Position numbers and translations under genes: made by a program. DNA of 64,000 nucleotides from Atopsyche davidsoni (taxonomy: Eukaryota; Arthropoda; Insecta; Trichoptera; Hydrobiosidae): contig JAILWY010000023.1 of the NCBI GenBank assembly GCA_022113835.1, forward strand, positions 18,191,001 to 18,255,000. Direction: 5' to 3'. Positions within the stretch are counted from its first letter, which is position 1, and every line of letters begins with the position of its first letter. Below are positions 46,750 through 59,846 of the stretch, in pieces. The notes beneath the pieces were generated by a model. The model ran no database searches and had not been told where the DNA came from. It was given only the letters and a program-made list of their open reading frames with translations.

Positions 46750-47330
46750 ACAGAGGAAGGTAGGGGGGGGGGAGGGGTTAGCATGCGATATTTTCGACTT
46801 GATTGGCTTGCAAGACTGCAAGTTACAATTCCAGACAAAATATTCAAATGGCGCCGTTCATACGCATCTCCTTGCAGAAAAAATACGACCGTTCGAGCGA
46901 AACTACGCCGGAGAACACGATCCTCCGGCGCCGCTGAGTGTCGGCCGTCGGTCGCTCGAGCGGTCAGACTATTTATAGTCGCTCTATTTTACAGAGGTTA
47001 AGTTTGCACGCGGAGCGGTCGCCACTCTAGTCTCTACTTTAGTTAGTGAATTAAATATGAAGACTCTACAGGTCGCTTCGAGTTAGGCGCACGCACTACC
47101 CTCGCTCTGAAACTTTAAAATACTTACCCACTCCAGATGTACCTCGCACTGCAAGAGCGCGAGCGTCGCCGGCTCGAGGCGCCGTCCGCTTACTTTCTGA
47201 CTTCGCGCGCTCAAAGCGACCAAACTCACTCACCACACTCACTCACTACACTCACTCACTACACTCACTTATTACAGTTAATCACACCTGACGTCAGCGG
47301 GATTATCCGTGAGGGGGGGGGGGGGGGTTG
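46750..47330 (-). promoter_or_regulatory. CpG-rich promoter-like block with CRE site
   Basis: The block is CpG-dense in AT-rich surroundings. It contains the palindrome TGACGTCA at 47289-47296 (CREB/ATF consensus), CACTCACTCA tandem repeats at about 47226-47270, and a 15-base G run at 47313-47328. On the minus strand it ends in a strong donor, GGAGTGG/GTAAGTATT, at 47127. Together these suggest a non-coding first exon (about 47128-47280) of a minus-strand gene. A TATTTATAG string at 46970 could alternatively serve the plus strand. All of this is pattern-based inference. Confidence 0.35.
47226..47274. repeat. CACTCACTCA-type tandem repeat
   Basis: About four units related to CACTCACTCACTA, each slightly changed. 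Confidence 0.75.
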
Positions 47331-47339
47331 TAGCTCTAA

Positions 47340-48780
47340 CCAGTTTCTGGTTTCAGCAACGGCCACTTTTAAATGAACACAAACAATGATCTCCACTTAA
47401 TTTTACTGGTTCAAATCTATACTTTATAAATATAAAATACTATTACTTATAAAAAAAAACGTATCAAAGAAAACTGTTATGTTTAACATAATTTAAACTC
47501 GGGAAAGAGTCAACATATAAAAAATACATTCGGCATGTCGATCTATCAGAAATTTCGCAAAGTCACTTCGCTCGTTAATTTATTACCGTTTGCTATTATT
47601 TAATTTTTAGAGCAATTGTAAATACCGAATGAAAGGCTTCTTTAATTGTAAACTTCTTTTTTTTTATTTTGTAATGTCGGTTGCATCTAAGCAGCTAAGT
47701 TCTTTTAAGATTGACGAAGTCTCCGAAAGACAAAAGCGCTCACTTCCAAAACTATCTTTGTAATCTCCTGCCCTTATCGTTTTTGTTAAAAATTATGGTG
47801 GTGTAATACAAATTAATCCGGTCCGTCGTGTGGGTCCATTCTGTACTTTTACAGATCCGTAAGTTCAGTTTGTTTTCAAAACAGTTCATTAAATTGCAGG
47901 GTTACCAATGAGTTTAATTAATGTTATATTATGAGTAATATACTAATTTTGCTTTGGATGATATTTTTGATTGAAAACGTATTTACATCATATATTGAGA
48001 CATTGACTCATAATTTTTATTAAATAAATTATTTTAATAATTATTTAATAATTATTTTTATAAAGAACGAACTATACTAGACAAAACTTATTTTAAATAA
48101 AAATAAACTATTGTAAATTTCGTAAAAAAATACAATAAAGGGTATTTTTCGTATCATTACTCACTCTACAAGCGGGAGACATCAAAGCTCTTATAATCTG
48201 AAAAATATGGTTTTATAAATGTGTCACAAGAAAATTCAATTGCATTTGTATTGATGAATACACATCTGTGTATACTTCAATCTATCAAAGACAGGGTTTT
48301 TTAAGTTTTTTAAATATGGGAATAGTAATCTTATTTAAAATTATCGAAGAAAACTAGCAAATTCATTGCTTCATTTAACTGTGCCCATTCGAAACTGGAC
48401 CCCGGGGTTATTATCAAAAACATGTTAAACTTTTTTAAATAATTCAAGTGTATCTTTAATGTATGTTTTCTTTATTTGTAAAACTCCACAATTTTAATTT
48501 ATAAAAAAACATAAAATATTCTATATTTAACCCAAATCACATTAAGTATTTATTCTACGATTCTACCCCTCGACGCCATTTAATGTAAGTGAAACTAGTC
48601 GTTTTGACAAATAAATATGTATAAGTATAATTATATAATATTTTATACTTTTAAGAGAACAATAGAATTTTACCAAGTATTTAGCGAATAAATTAGATAA
48701 AATATATAATAGAACAGATAAAAGTAATTCGAAAACATTTACAAGGCTCGACATTAAATCAAAACAAACACCTTCCAATA
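47340..48780. other. Non-coding AT-rich DNA
   Basis: Nothing recognisable. Confidence 0.45.
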
Positions 48781-48807
48781 AATAAACAGCATTCCATCCG
48801 CCTGCTT

Positions 48808-48925
48808 CCCCCCTCCCCTCCCCGGTGCAGCGCGGGGGCGGCGGCGGGGGGAGGGGGGAGGGGGGCCGTCTGGGCCGCGTCTAGACAGTGTCTGGCGGCT
48901 CGGCGGCTCGGCGGCTCGGCGGCCA
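48808..48925. repeat. GC-rich patch with 8-bp repeat (GGCGGCTC)
   Basis: CCCCTCCCC and GGGGGGAGG strings are followed by about four units of GGCGGCTC at 48893-48922. Confidence 0.75.
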
Positions 48926-49392
48926 CCGCGCCCGCGCGGCCTCACTCGCGGCTAATCAACTCCACGCCGAGCGCTTTCTTTTTTATTGGGTTTCATATGA
49001 TTTGTAGCGATACTCAACTCAGGAAGCAACCGCTTTCTTTCTGATGTTAAAAATTATAATAATAATGCTAATAATAATGCACATGCAGTAGAAACCAGTG
49101 GCGTGCGGTCAGCAATTTTTGGTTCTTAAATTATTTTCATGAGATGTATTTAAATATATATATTTTTACACCAAGATTTACTAAAAATTACTTAATATTT
49201 ACTTTAAATACACTCGTAGTAAAATAAGTCATCTGAGTAGTTGACTCTGTGATAAATAAACAATTGCTAAGATATTCCACACCGTTGGTATAAATATAGA
49301 CACTAAGAGTGAAATCCACTTGAAACCATAGTATACAGTGTCGGGTACTACAAATATATATGTTTATAGTATGTTTATATGTAAATATATGT

Positions 49393-49520
49393 ATAGACTC
49401 AGTTTGATAATGCCAACTTGAAAGGTAGGCGAAACTGGTCACCAATAAAAAATAATATGTGGAAAAATCCCTCAAGTATTTTATTTTAATATTTAAATGG
49501 AATTAACACTAAGTACATTA
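49393..49520 (-). repeat. Foldback element family 1, right half
   Basis: Contains CTCAGTTTGATAATGCCAAC, AGGCGAAACTGGTCACCAAT, ATGTGGAAAAATCC, AAGTATTTTATTTTAATATT and a degraded TGGAATTAACACTAAGTAC. This is the mirror arm of the family. Confidence 0.75.
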
Positions 49521-49524
49521 TTTG

Positions 49525-50540
49525 AAAAATATTGATTATTTACATATATATGTATTAAGATTTTAACATAACTCGTGTAATTATATTCTAGAAAGGTAAG
49601 TCGACTGCTGTGCTTGATAAAAGATAAAAACTACATTTCTCTGGAATTATATTTATTTAAGATAGGATTACTCAGAATTCGTGGAGAAAATAAAACACGT
49701 ACTCAGCCAATGATGAGTCTTAATTTTAATGGTTGTATGACACAATTTGATTGACTGTCACTGATGATAGCATGGCTAACAGCTCAGTTGGCGTAATCGG
49801 TAGAAAGATCAGGCCAACTACAACTATAATATTATTTATAAGTATTGAATTCACGGTGAATTCTTAAAATGCAGATATTGATAACATCGAAGTCGTCTTA
49901 GGCAAGATCAAGCAGAGTCTGGTAGAGAACTGAGAGGAGGCCCGCGGGTCGCGAGTGGGTGTGACGCGGTGCTCGACCAGAGTGTCGAAAATGGAAAGGA
50001 ACTTATGCTTCGCCTATAATTTTTATATATCATTGAGATATTTGTCCTGACATAGCTCCATATTTTTAAAATCCACCAAAAAATCTATAGAAGCCACTAT
50101 TCAGACGTGTAGTAGACATTTTTGACTCGTTAGTGAGCAGAACATTTATAATCCCGAGTTATAATTCAAAATAACGTCCATCTTAAACGCCGTTCGTGTG
50201 TGCACATCAAATTGATCGTAGCTTTTATTTTATTTGTTTTTACTAACTCACATTTTATTCAAGTTAATAAGTTGAAACAATGTGCATCAAATTAGTTACT
50301 TTGAAATTTAATAAATACGGCTTTAATAATTTGTGTGTATTTTTTTTTATTGAAATTAATTTAATCAAAAACCAGTTGTATGTATTCATTCCTCAAACCT
50401 TTGGCAATTATTGATCTCGTTAACAGTTTGAAGAGATTTTAAAGTTTCCATCGAGCGGAGACTGCCCAAAGTTTATTAAAAAAAACTTTGCGGTTATTTG
50501 TAGCCTCCATAGCGCATTCCACACAGCCTCCCGTACAATG
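49525..50540. other. Non-coding AT-rich DNA
   Basis: Nothing firm. CAGCTCAGTTGGCGTAATCGG at about 49790 is weakly A-box-like but has no B box at tRNA or SINE spacing. Confidence 0.4.
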
Positions 50541-50545
50541 TGAGG

Positions 50546-51066
50546 CCGGGCGGGGCGGCGCGGGGCGGAGCGGGGCGGCGCGGGGCGGAGCGGGGCGGCG
50601 CGGGGCGGAGCGGGGCGGCGCGGGGCGGAGCGGGGCGGCGCGGGGCGGAGCGGGGCGGCGCGGGGCGGAGCGGGGCGGGGCGGGGCGGAGCGGGGCGGCG
50701 CGGGGCGGAGCTGGGCGGCGCGGGGCGGAGCGGGGCGGCGCGGGGCGGAGCGGGGCGGCGCGGGGCGGAGCGGGGCGGCGCGGGGCGGAGCGGGGCGGGG
50801 CGGGGCGGAGCGGGGCGGCGCGGGGCGGAGCTGGGCGGCGCGGGGCGGAGCGGGGCGGCGCGGGGCGGAGCGGGGCGGCGCGGGGCGGAGCGGGGCGGCG
50901 CGGGGCGGAGCGGGGCGGCGCGGGGCGGAGCGGGGCGGCGCGGGGCGGAGCGGGGCGGCGCGGGGCGGAGCGGGGCGGCGCGGGGCGGAGCGGGGCGGCG
51001 CGGGGCGGAGCGGGGCGGCGCGGGGCGGAGCGGGGCGGCGCGGGGCGGAGCGGGGCGGCGCGGGGA
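50546..51066 (+). repeat. 20-bp GC minisatellite (GGGGCGGAGCGGGGCGGCGC)
   Basis: About 26 tandem copies of GGGGCGGAGCGGGGCGGCGC. Two marker variants (GGGGCGGGGC in place of GGGGCGGCGC, and AGCTGGG in place of AGCGGGG) appear as a pair and then recur 120 bp later. That shows a duplicated six-unit block inside the array. Frames on both strands stay open through the array because the unit lacks stops. They carry no non-repetitive domain, so I do not call them genes. Confidence 0.95.
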
Positions 51067-51179
51067 GGCGCGGTCCCGGCTCGACACCTGTTCCCCGCGC
51101 CGCCCAGCCTTCGCGCTGTCTACAGATATCTGCCGGGATGAGAACGGATACAAGGGAGATTTCATTTTATAATTTTATT

Positions 51180-53280
51180 AAAAAATAATTGCAAAAAATA
51201 AAAGTTATGTCTTCTTTTAAACCACTAGTATAATTAAATTGATGTATATCTAAATTTTAGTTGCCATATATTATTAATAAATAATAATTATTATAATATT
51301 CAATATATAAAATCATTCCAACGATGGATAAGACATAGGGTGAATTGGGTAAAATCTGGTTTCACTACTGTACTTAAAATTAATTTTTAAAAATCAGGAA
51401 TTATTTTTCATTAATTGTATTTTCACTTGGTGTAATTAAAAATTTAACTTCATTCTTTTGAAAAACAATCGAAATTTAATTCTAAACGGATTTTAAATTG
51501 GGTAATTCAAATGAATGTCTTTTATTCGTTAGCAGGAAAATCATTGGTTACTTATATTATGCAGTTTTTTTTCCATGTGGTTTCATTCCTGCAAAATTGT
51601 ATTTTAATATCGCTGAGCCTGGACCTCGGCCGGGCCTCTAGCCGGCGAGCGCCCTCATCTGCAACTTTATACTGTGCTTAATACATACACCGCTACTTCA
51701 GTTTTCAATTTGAAATTGCAAATTGCTTTGTAAATGGCTTGCATTGTGTTTAAGTTCCAGTAGCTGTACGCCAACCAATAAAGTATACAAAACTAATAAA
51801 ATTATATTCTCGGGTAACATGTCTCGCGTCCAGACTGCCACGCTCGCTTTATTGTGATAACGCATATTGAGCTCAAAATAAAAGTATGTCTTTTGTCCAC
51901 AAAGCACTCGGCTGCACTGTCTGCGGGCAACCAGAATATGGCATCTCGGAGTGGTGCGCTCAAATGGTGCGGCTGCCGGGCTTGTAACGTCTCTGGACCC
52001 CGACCCCCGCCTGACTTACTCGAAGAATGCTATTCAATTTAAGCACGCTGCTAGTATAATCTCAATTGCTCAGTATAATCGTTCATTAACACTTCGCAGG
52101 CGCTGGAATATCAAATTTCTACTAATTTCCCAAAATAGCACACACCTGAAAATTGCTAGGTGTATACATTTTGACACCTGACAAATTTGATTTACTTACA
52201 TATGATGAACGTGGCTGCTCGCAATATATTAATTTGACACATACTTTGTTTATATCACATCTTGATTATTATATATCTATTATTTTAAGTAGATTACTCG
52301 ACTATATTACAAATATAATTTTGCCATGCACGTTTATTATCACAGGGATGAGACTTCTCGGTGAAGAGTCTTGTAAATGCTCCTCCAGCCCCCCGGGGAC
52401 TGCGCAAGCGTCCCCTTCTTAATGTTCCCTTGTAGTCGTACTTAAAAACTCTGATAGCTTGAGATAATAGTGTAAATTCTTCCCCGGCGTATTTAATTAT
52501 CGTACCCATGTAGATAATAAGATTTATTAGTCCAGCACGTATGAGGTAATTATTGGTGCTTGCTTTGTTAGTAACTGCTTTAATCTAAAATCAGTTCATT
52601 TAATCAGCCGTAATTATTAATGTTAATTGACGGAACTCATAAAATATATTTTCCATGCTTCATTTAAATAGCCGATTCGAAGGGTATGATTTACAATTCA
52701 AGTGTGAAGAAATGTGCTCGTAAAAAGAGGAAATACGTGTTTCGTTTACTTTGTTAAATCAATCATTAATGAATTAGACAATTTTCAAAAAACAATTTCA
52801 TACACAATAAAATTGTGTTTTTGCTTTTAAATTCCATTATCAACCTAACAAAACTATTTTACAGAGCCAATGAGCTAGAATCTAGCAATTTATTATCGAT
52901 TTGTCATTTTACCCCGCACCGGGTATACACGGTGTTTTATATCATCAAGAAAAAAGCGTTTACAATGTAATACTAATAGTTAAATACCTCGCGGTGCTAA
53001 TAGCACACATTCACGGCTATTTTCGAAGAAGCCAATAAGCAGTCAAAATATATTCTCAAAAGTAATATTTATATTAAACAGAAGCTGCAAAAAAAGCAGA
53101 AGTTTAAAAAAGTATCTCATCACACGCAATGTGAATATACAATGTATTTTTTTTATTTAATAAATAAAACTGTATTTGAAATATTTCATGTTCGTGACAG
53201 ATACGAGTATGACTGGCCGAACTAGGAGATTAATCAAATCAAAGTCAAAACACTCACTATCATGTTTGGTGAGAAAGAAC
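51180..53280. other. Non-coding AT-rich DNA
   Basis: No gene supported over about 2.1 kb. A slight GC rise at 51920-52020 gives a short open frame without recognisable features. Confidence 0.45.
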
Positions 53281-53290
53281 TAATTAATAT

Positions 53291-53570
53291 TATTATATTA
53301 TTACTAATATGATTAGGCACATTAGTTCATACATAGAAGATGATTTAAAGAAACTCTCAGAAAATATCATCGTGATTTGTGTGGGATTTGAACCCACATC
53401 CCCTGGCTTACATGGCCGGTATACTGTATAATGTAGTATACCGGCCATGTAAGCCAGGGGGTGTGGGTTCAAATCCCACACAAATCACAATGATATTTTT
53501 CTGAGAGTTTCTTTAAATCATCTTCTATATATGAACTAATGTGCCTAACCATATTAGTAATAATATAATA
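53291..53570. repeat. 280-bp near-perfect palindrome with tRNA T-arm-like sequence
   Basis: Arms of about 135 bp (53291-53425 and 53435-53570) differ at only a few positions and meet at a 9-base loop (GTATAATGT). Within each arm the string GTGGGTTCAAATCCCAC is a T-stem/T-loop with a B-box match (GGTTCAAATCC), preceded by GGCCATGTAAGCCAGGGG. The two copies face each other. No full cloverleaf or A box is visible, so I call a foldback element that captured or derives from a tRNA 3' half, not a tRNA gene. Confidence 0.85.
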
Positions 53571-53599
53571 AACCCGTAATGGGTAATAAATACGCATCT

Positions 53600-56280
53600 G
53601 ATTGACCAATCCATAAATAGATATTATTATATTAATTAGTTTTTTCTAACCATTAAGCAGTTGAAATATAACAAGTATAGCCACTGCATTAAGGATTGCC
53701 TTAATTCTGGATTTTTAAAGGGATACGAGTTTTTATTAAATATAAATAATGGTTTTCCGATTTGGGTTATTCTAACAAAATGTAGTGAATGGTTGCGTTA
53801 ACAATAAATGTCCTGCAAGTGCACCCGGCGAGATGCACGGAACACCCCCGGCGGCGTCTATTTTTAGAGCCCGCCGCCCTGCAGGTTGCACCGGTGCGGT
53901 ACAGTGCATCCATCCGCGCGGCCCGGGAACGGCTAGACGTACAGTCCTCCCGCCGCCAGACTCGCAAATGGGTTTTGAATTTGTTTAAAGCATTATCCTA
54001 CAGCGGGCAAATCGGGAAGAGCCCGGAGTGTTTGATGATTCGGTGGAGTTTATGGATTTCAATGCTTTAAATCGATTTAAAATAAAATATTTTCATTTAA
54101 TACTATTCTTAATTTAATTTGTTCTCATTATTATCTATTTTATGATTATTAAATACGGTTATTATTTTGCGAGTTGGTTATTATTAAATTTTAGTTTGCT
54201 CTAGATGCAATAATTGCATGCAACATACGTTATTTAATATTCCTATTTTGGGACATTTGGGTTATTTTATGTAGACATTATCTATTTATATAAATCGTTT
54301 AGTAAAATATACTTTTTAAAACATGTTTCGGATATTAAATTGTATGGTAGTACCGAAGGTTGAAATTTTTAAAATTGCATTTATTGTCTTCTATCAATTA
54401 AAAATGATATACTATTTCAGTATAAAACATCCAAGTCAGTCGTAATAACTAGACATATTTGGAATCTAACATCGAAAATACCAACAACATGACGAGCAAA
54501 GATTTCAAAAAACTTAAGTGTCGTTTAAGATCCGCTGCGTGTGAAATACTTTGGTAAATACAATTTTTTTTCAATATCTTTAATTCTCATCGTATATATT
54601 GGAAAGTTTTGTCTTTGCGGTAATGCAGAGTTCCTTCCGACTGGGCGTCTGTGCAGGAGAAACAATCTGTGGAGCTTGAATTAGTGATCATAAAGTTTGA
54701 TTAATGAAACTTCTGTCATTTCTGCAATTTTATGTGCGCATCTGCAACGTATCACAATTACTGGACGCGGCGATCAGTTTTAGACAAGGTCGGCGATATC
54801 GCATAATAAACGGCACAAATAATTAAGCCCGATGGGCACTTTGTTGTTGAAATTTGTCAGTCGGTTGTCAGCTGTGTTGCAACGCGTGTAGGGGGTTGAA
54901 AATACCAGAAACGAGAACGAGAAATAACATGTCTTCAAATTCTGAACCGGCCGGGTCACTTGAAATACGTCGCTGCATCGTAGAACTCACAGCTTACGGG
55001 CTCGATACAAGACGTGTTTTAATTTAATTAAAGTTTTTATTAATCCTTAAGAGATTCGGCCTTTATTTTAGACATTATTCCATTCAATAGAATATTTTAA
55101 TTTTTTCATTATAAGGCAGTCTTTTTCTACGCTGACCAATCATTTCCACTATCTTCCGGGTCGCCATAAAGTATATCATTAGCTATCTATTTTTCTTTTA
55201 TGAAAAGATTGCAACGTAACATGCATAGTTACTTTTATATTGACATAATCGAATCACTTGTTAAAACGGATTTTTGAAATCTCACTAGCTTTTATTGGAA
55301 CTTACAAGCGGAGAAGCCTTCGTGCCCGACGTCTAGCGCCTGTGTGTGCGCCTCAAAGCTATTCGCGAGCGCAGCTTCCCGTCTTCCCGTATCATTAATA
55401 ATCGTTTGCCAAAGCGTGTACGAGTAAACTACAATATATTTTATGTACGTCACAGTTTCAGCTATGCAGGCGTAAGAGATGTAATTAAAAAAGTCAAGTT
55501 TAAAACAACTGATTCATTCAGACAACTATTCGAAGTCCATACGAATAATAGTAAAAATATATTATATTCATCAAATAATCAGTTTTTTGGACTGACAAAA
55601 ATATTGGATATTTCAATAGGATTAGTTACAGAAAAGTCGAAGCGCTGGATCGATATTCGCAATAAACTTCGTGAAAATCGCCTTTATCGATGATGCGAGG
55701 TCAACACAGTGTAGGTTGCGAAGTAATTTAATTGATAATATTTTTTGGCCGAGATCGCAAGGGGCGGGGGCCGCGAGGAGGCTCATCGAGTGGCGTCTTT
55801 CATAAAAAGGACTCAATAACATACACCTCGGTACAGGTCGTCGGGTTGTTTGTTTTCGACTCCATTTGTTTTCTATTTTTTGGTATATTATAGCTTATAA
55901 GACTCATCTGATTGGATCTGGGTTGAAACGCGACTTCGCTTCTGAGAAATGGTATATCACAAATAACAACAATTCAAGAAGCACTTAAATGTATTAAAAC
56001 ATTTTTTTTTACGAACATTAAACACGTATTACGTTTATATGAAACTCATAAATGACAAAGGTGACTCAAAAAAAAAAAAATTTTTAAGTAGATTTAAGCT
56101 CCTAACAAAATACATCCAATTTTTTAAATTTTAAATTATTTTTATTGGTGTATTTTAATAATATGTATCGAGTTGGAATGGAACTTTGCTCGGTTTGCAA
56201 ACTGTGAGAAATGCTCAATGATAGTAAGTTCAGCGTTGCCGAACTATGAGGCGTAGTTCAGTTATATATTGTACATTGTA
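53600..56280. other. Non-coding DNA
   Basis: No gene supported. A GC-rich patch lies at 53820-53960. A 115-codon open frame at 55346-55693 lacks any ATG and any known motif. A string at about 54845-54895 (inverse of CCCCTACACGCGTTGCAACA) resembles a degraded family 2 terminus. Confidence 0.4.
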
Positions 56281-56321
56281 CAGCAGCGCGGCGGAAGCGG
56301 TCACCCCCGCCGTCCGAGGCC

Positions 56322-56405
56322 CGCGCCCCGCGCCCCGCCCCGCCCCGCCCGCCCCGCCCGCCCCGCCCCGCCCGCCCCGCCCCGCCCCGCCCCGCCCCGC
56401 CCCGG
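56322..56405 (-). repeat. C-rich minisatellite (CCCCGCC, CCCCG units)
   Basis: About 84 bp of CCCCGCCCG and CCCCG units, C-rich on the plus strand. Confidence 0.9.
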
Positions 56406-56479
56406 AGTAAAGTCAGACGTCTGGGCGGCAGAGGTCGCGTGGGCGACGCCGCAGGTAGTCCCTCGGGCCCCGCTGCGCC

Positions 56480-58600
56480 GCCAGCTAGAGGCTGGGCTAG
56501 GTCGCGATTAGCGCAATTATTGTTTTCAGCTATCTTGTTTTTCATTAAAATAGTTAGATTGCCGAAGCGATGAAGCGCCGAGGTTGATGACGATGAGCCA
56601 AAGCTAGCTAGCCCCCGAAAAAAATTTTTGTTAAAAATCATTCCAAAAACTGTTTGTACAAAATATGAGCTTTGAGAACAATCGATTTTTTGTATCTTTT
56701 AGTAATATTTTCTGTTAAAATAAAACTAATTTGCTACTCATAAATGAAAAATTCTAATTTTCATTTTAACACTTTTGCTTTTCTAACGGTTTTTCTTTAT
56801 TTTTTTAACCTGACGAAAACTGAATTCTTAATTGAAGAAGAACCCCAGTCGTACCCTACAATATAAATAAAGCCATTTTTACAACACTACTATCACTGAG
56901 GCTGTGAGGGCTATTTGACCCTATAAAGACAACACAAAGCCTTTTATATTAAAACAGCTTATATTATAGCTTGAATTGTTTTTTGGTCGATTCAAATGTC
57001 ATCAGACCAGTCTCGACGGGGCGAAAGAGCTCTCGTCTCTTTCGTAAACGTCAGCAGTTTCGTAAACTATTTTGTTTTGTTAAAATTTATTTAATTCTGA
57101 ATAAATAATTAAAACCCATATTTAATCAATTATCAATATGCTTTGACTGCCACTACCAAATAGCACTTTTGAGCCTATTTTTTGTAGGAATGTGAAGGTT
57201 TATTAGATTTTCGATGATTTCTGCTGCTTTTGATCTCGGAGCAGTAATCGCGTAATAGAAAATATCAAAACGCAAACCTTTCATTTCAAAACCTATCCAT
57301 TAGTGACAATGCTTATTCCTAGCATTCGATCTCTCCGCATGAGTATTGTTCTGCTTAGTACTTTCGTTTCTTTGAAGTTTTTTAAACAAAAAACTGGAAA
57401 TAAGTTAGCCAGTACCGTGCGGTGGAAAAAACATTGCTCGTTTTGATATTTTTTTTTTTTCATCTTTATCACCTTGTGTGTTCATTAATAAATAACGACT
57501 TCTAATTTTTTTAACTAAAATGAGTAGGTAATTTTAAGTTTTCTATGAGGATAAATATACATTTAATTTTAAATGTACCTTTCAGCACTCATTGAAATGT
57601 TTTTATTATTTAAAAACACACCAGCCTTTTATTAGAGTTTTCAATGTACTTTTCGTTAAATGTTTTACATAATAAAATAAATTTCCTGAGAATACAGATG
57701 TTTGAGTTTGAAGCATTAATTATTCGCGTCCTAGCTTAGCCTTGCGGCATGCCACTGGAGTCAACGTAATATTAAGCCCTTCGAATAAACGACAGACGCC
57801 CGAGAACGGTGGGAACTTTCAAAAGCCAATAATAATAAGAACACAGAAGTGCAAAAGAATTCTCCGAGTGCGGCTCTGCAGCCCTCTGGGGCGGGTCTTC
57901 GGGGACGGATTGGAAGTCAATATATTCGCCTGGCAATAACATCTCTCGCGACGGGCTGCGTGCTTCTATCTGCAACTCTTCAAGATGTGTTCAATCATTT
58001 TATTTTATTGGGTAAATTCGTTTTAATAATAAATTGAAAGAAGAGGTTGGCTCGTTGAATCGGCGGCTGGAGCGGGTACTTCCGGCCTAGAGGTTCCCGG
58101 CTTGACCCCCGCCCTGACAGTTTTCACAATGACAATCGTATTGACACCGTATAATATGTTAACCCATGAAAAAATACTCAATCTAATTTTAAATTATATC
58201 CATTTATGAAATCTCAAAAACAATCTCTAAAAAACTACATTGAGATAAATTAATTAAGTTTCGTAGTTATTTATTTCTTCAGAGATTTTCATTTTTTTGT
58301 ACTGACACCCGTGTCAGTTGCTGCGTTGCTTCCTCGAGGAACGGGTAGAGTTTCCTGCAAACAGGTACATTCTTTCAGAGCGCCACTCTCGGGCAGGCAC
58401 TCCACAACAAGCCAGCTGTGTTAACCTAAAATAGGAACATAAAGTAAATCTCCGATGAGTCTCGACACATCTCTGAAACACCATTATCAAAAAACTCCAT
58501 TATCCCATTCACGGTGTACGCGGCGTGCGTTGGCCTAGGTTAGTTTCGGCTGCAAACAAGTCGAGCAACTGCAGACAGTCTGGGGGGGAAGCCCCCCCCA
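56480..58600. other. Non-coding AT-rich DNA
   Basis: Nothing recognisable over about 2.1 kb. Confidence 0.45.
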
Positions 58601-58637
58601 ACCCCCTGCGCCCCGCCGCTATAACTCGATTGTCCCC

Positions 58638-58690
58638 GTCGCCCCCCGCCCCGCACCCCCCGCCCCGCACCCCCCGCCCCGCGCCCCGTG
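58638..58690 (-). repeat. 14-bp C-rich repeat (CCCCCCGCCCCGCA)
   Basis: About three and a half units of CCCCCCGCCCCGCA. Confidence 0.85.
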
Positions 58691-58719
58691 CTAGTCGAAA
58701 GCCCGAAGCCACCTCGGTG

Positions 58720-59760
58720 CATTCATGCTATGGATGTAATTTTTTTATAGCGTTGTCTATAATTTATTTTGAATACATGCTTTTTTTAAATATAAAATTT
58801 GAATCGATTCTTCAATTTACATTAACGATTGTTTCGCTAAGTGAATAAGCTTAATAATGACGCACTATAGAATTAAAATAAGTGATGTTTTTATGTTCAC
58901 GAAAACATTATAAGAATGCACTTATAGAAAATGCAATTATAGAAAATACAGTTTTTTTAATAATTATAGTGTAAAATGCTCAAGTAGACTCGTGTAATAC
59001 AGTGAGCTCTGGTACCTGGCGGCTTCAAATAATTGAAATAACTCTGATTTAAAAATTATTTACAAAATTTGTTTAAAATCTAAAACGGACCAAGAAACAT
59101 TGAAAAAATATTAAATGTACATGTAATTTTATGGGAAACTGAAAAGTATACAGATATTTATTCAAATTTATTTTTAATATGAGCGATAAGATGAACAAAT
59201 CGAATCTTCGGTACACTCATTGTGAACCCATTTCCATCCGGGGCTTTATAGACTGTCAGACCACCGGTACCGTCTGTTGTTCTGTCGGTTATGTTTGTTG
59301 GGCTCTTCGATGGATAATTTGAAATAAGTAAGAGAGCAATGACAAACAATTCACTTATATTGTGCAGGCGGTTCGCTACGAAATTGATAAACCGAATGGA
59401 GTAATCGGTAGAAGAATTTAACAAAAAAAAGCGTGGTTTATAAGGCTTACTTATATATTGAATATTACTAAAACCACAGATGTAAATGTACCGAAACCTA
59501 CCGGGGATATACTCAAACCTCCCCCTCCAGCCGGGGCGAGAATCAAAATTTACAAAAAGAAAACGATCGAGCTTTGTTGAAACAGATTTTTGCGCACAAA
59601 ACTAAACAGGGGTGTCTTAAAACTAGAGAGATGGCCGTCATCTTCAAACATCCAAAATGAACAAGGCTCGAATCAGCAGCTTCCTTATCGAATTTTACAA
59701 TTATGCGGTGCATTTAAAAAGCACAGCTTGAGGTTCGCTGCCAGCACCGGCCGGAGCTTT
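58720..59760. other. Non-coding AT-rich DNA
   Basis: Nothing recognisable. Confidence 0.45.
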
Positions 59761-59774
59761 CCTCGCGTGGGCGG

Positions 59775-59846
59775 GAGGGGGACGGCACGACGGGAGGAGC
59801 GAGGGGGACGGCACGACGGGAGGAGCGAGGGGGACGGCACGACGGG
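59775..59846 (+). repeat. 26-bp tandem repeat
   Basis: Almost three identical units, each beginning GAGGGGGACGGCACGACGGG and ending AGGAGC. Units start at 59775, 59801 and 59827. Confidence 0.9.

Noticed and set aside
49780..49825. A tRNA-like A box (CAGCTCAGTTGGCGTAATCGG)
   Set aside because: No B box or stem pairing at the right distance.
50488..51172. Three overlapping frames of about 210-220 codons on both strands
   Set aside because: All lie in the 20-bp GC array and are Gly/Arg/Ala- or Pro/Arg-rich translations of the unit. No unique domain.
53380..53490. Functional tRNA genes in opposite orientation
   Set aside because: Only the T-arm/B box is recognisable. No A box, D-arm or complete acceptor pairing, and the two halves are mirror images of one sequence.
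55346..55693. A 115-codon plus-strand open frame
   Set aside because: It contains no ATG at all, is AT-rich, and matches no motif I know. Splice boundaries are not convincing.
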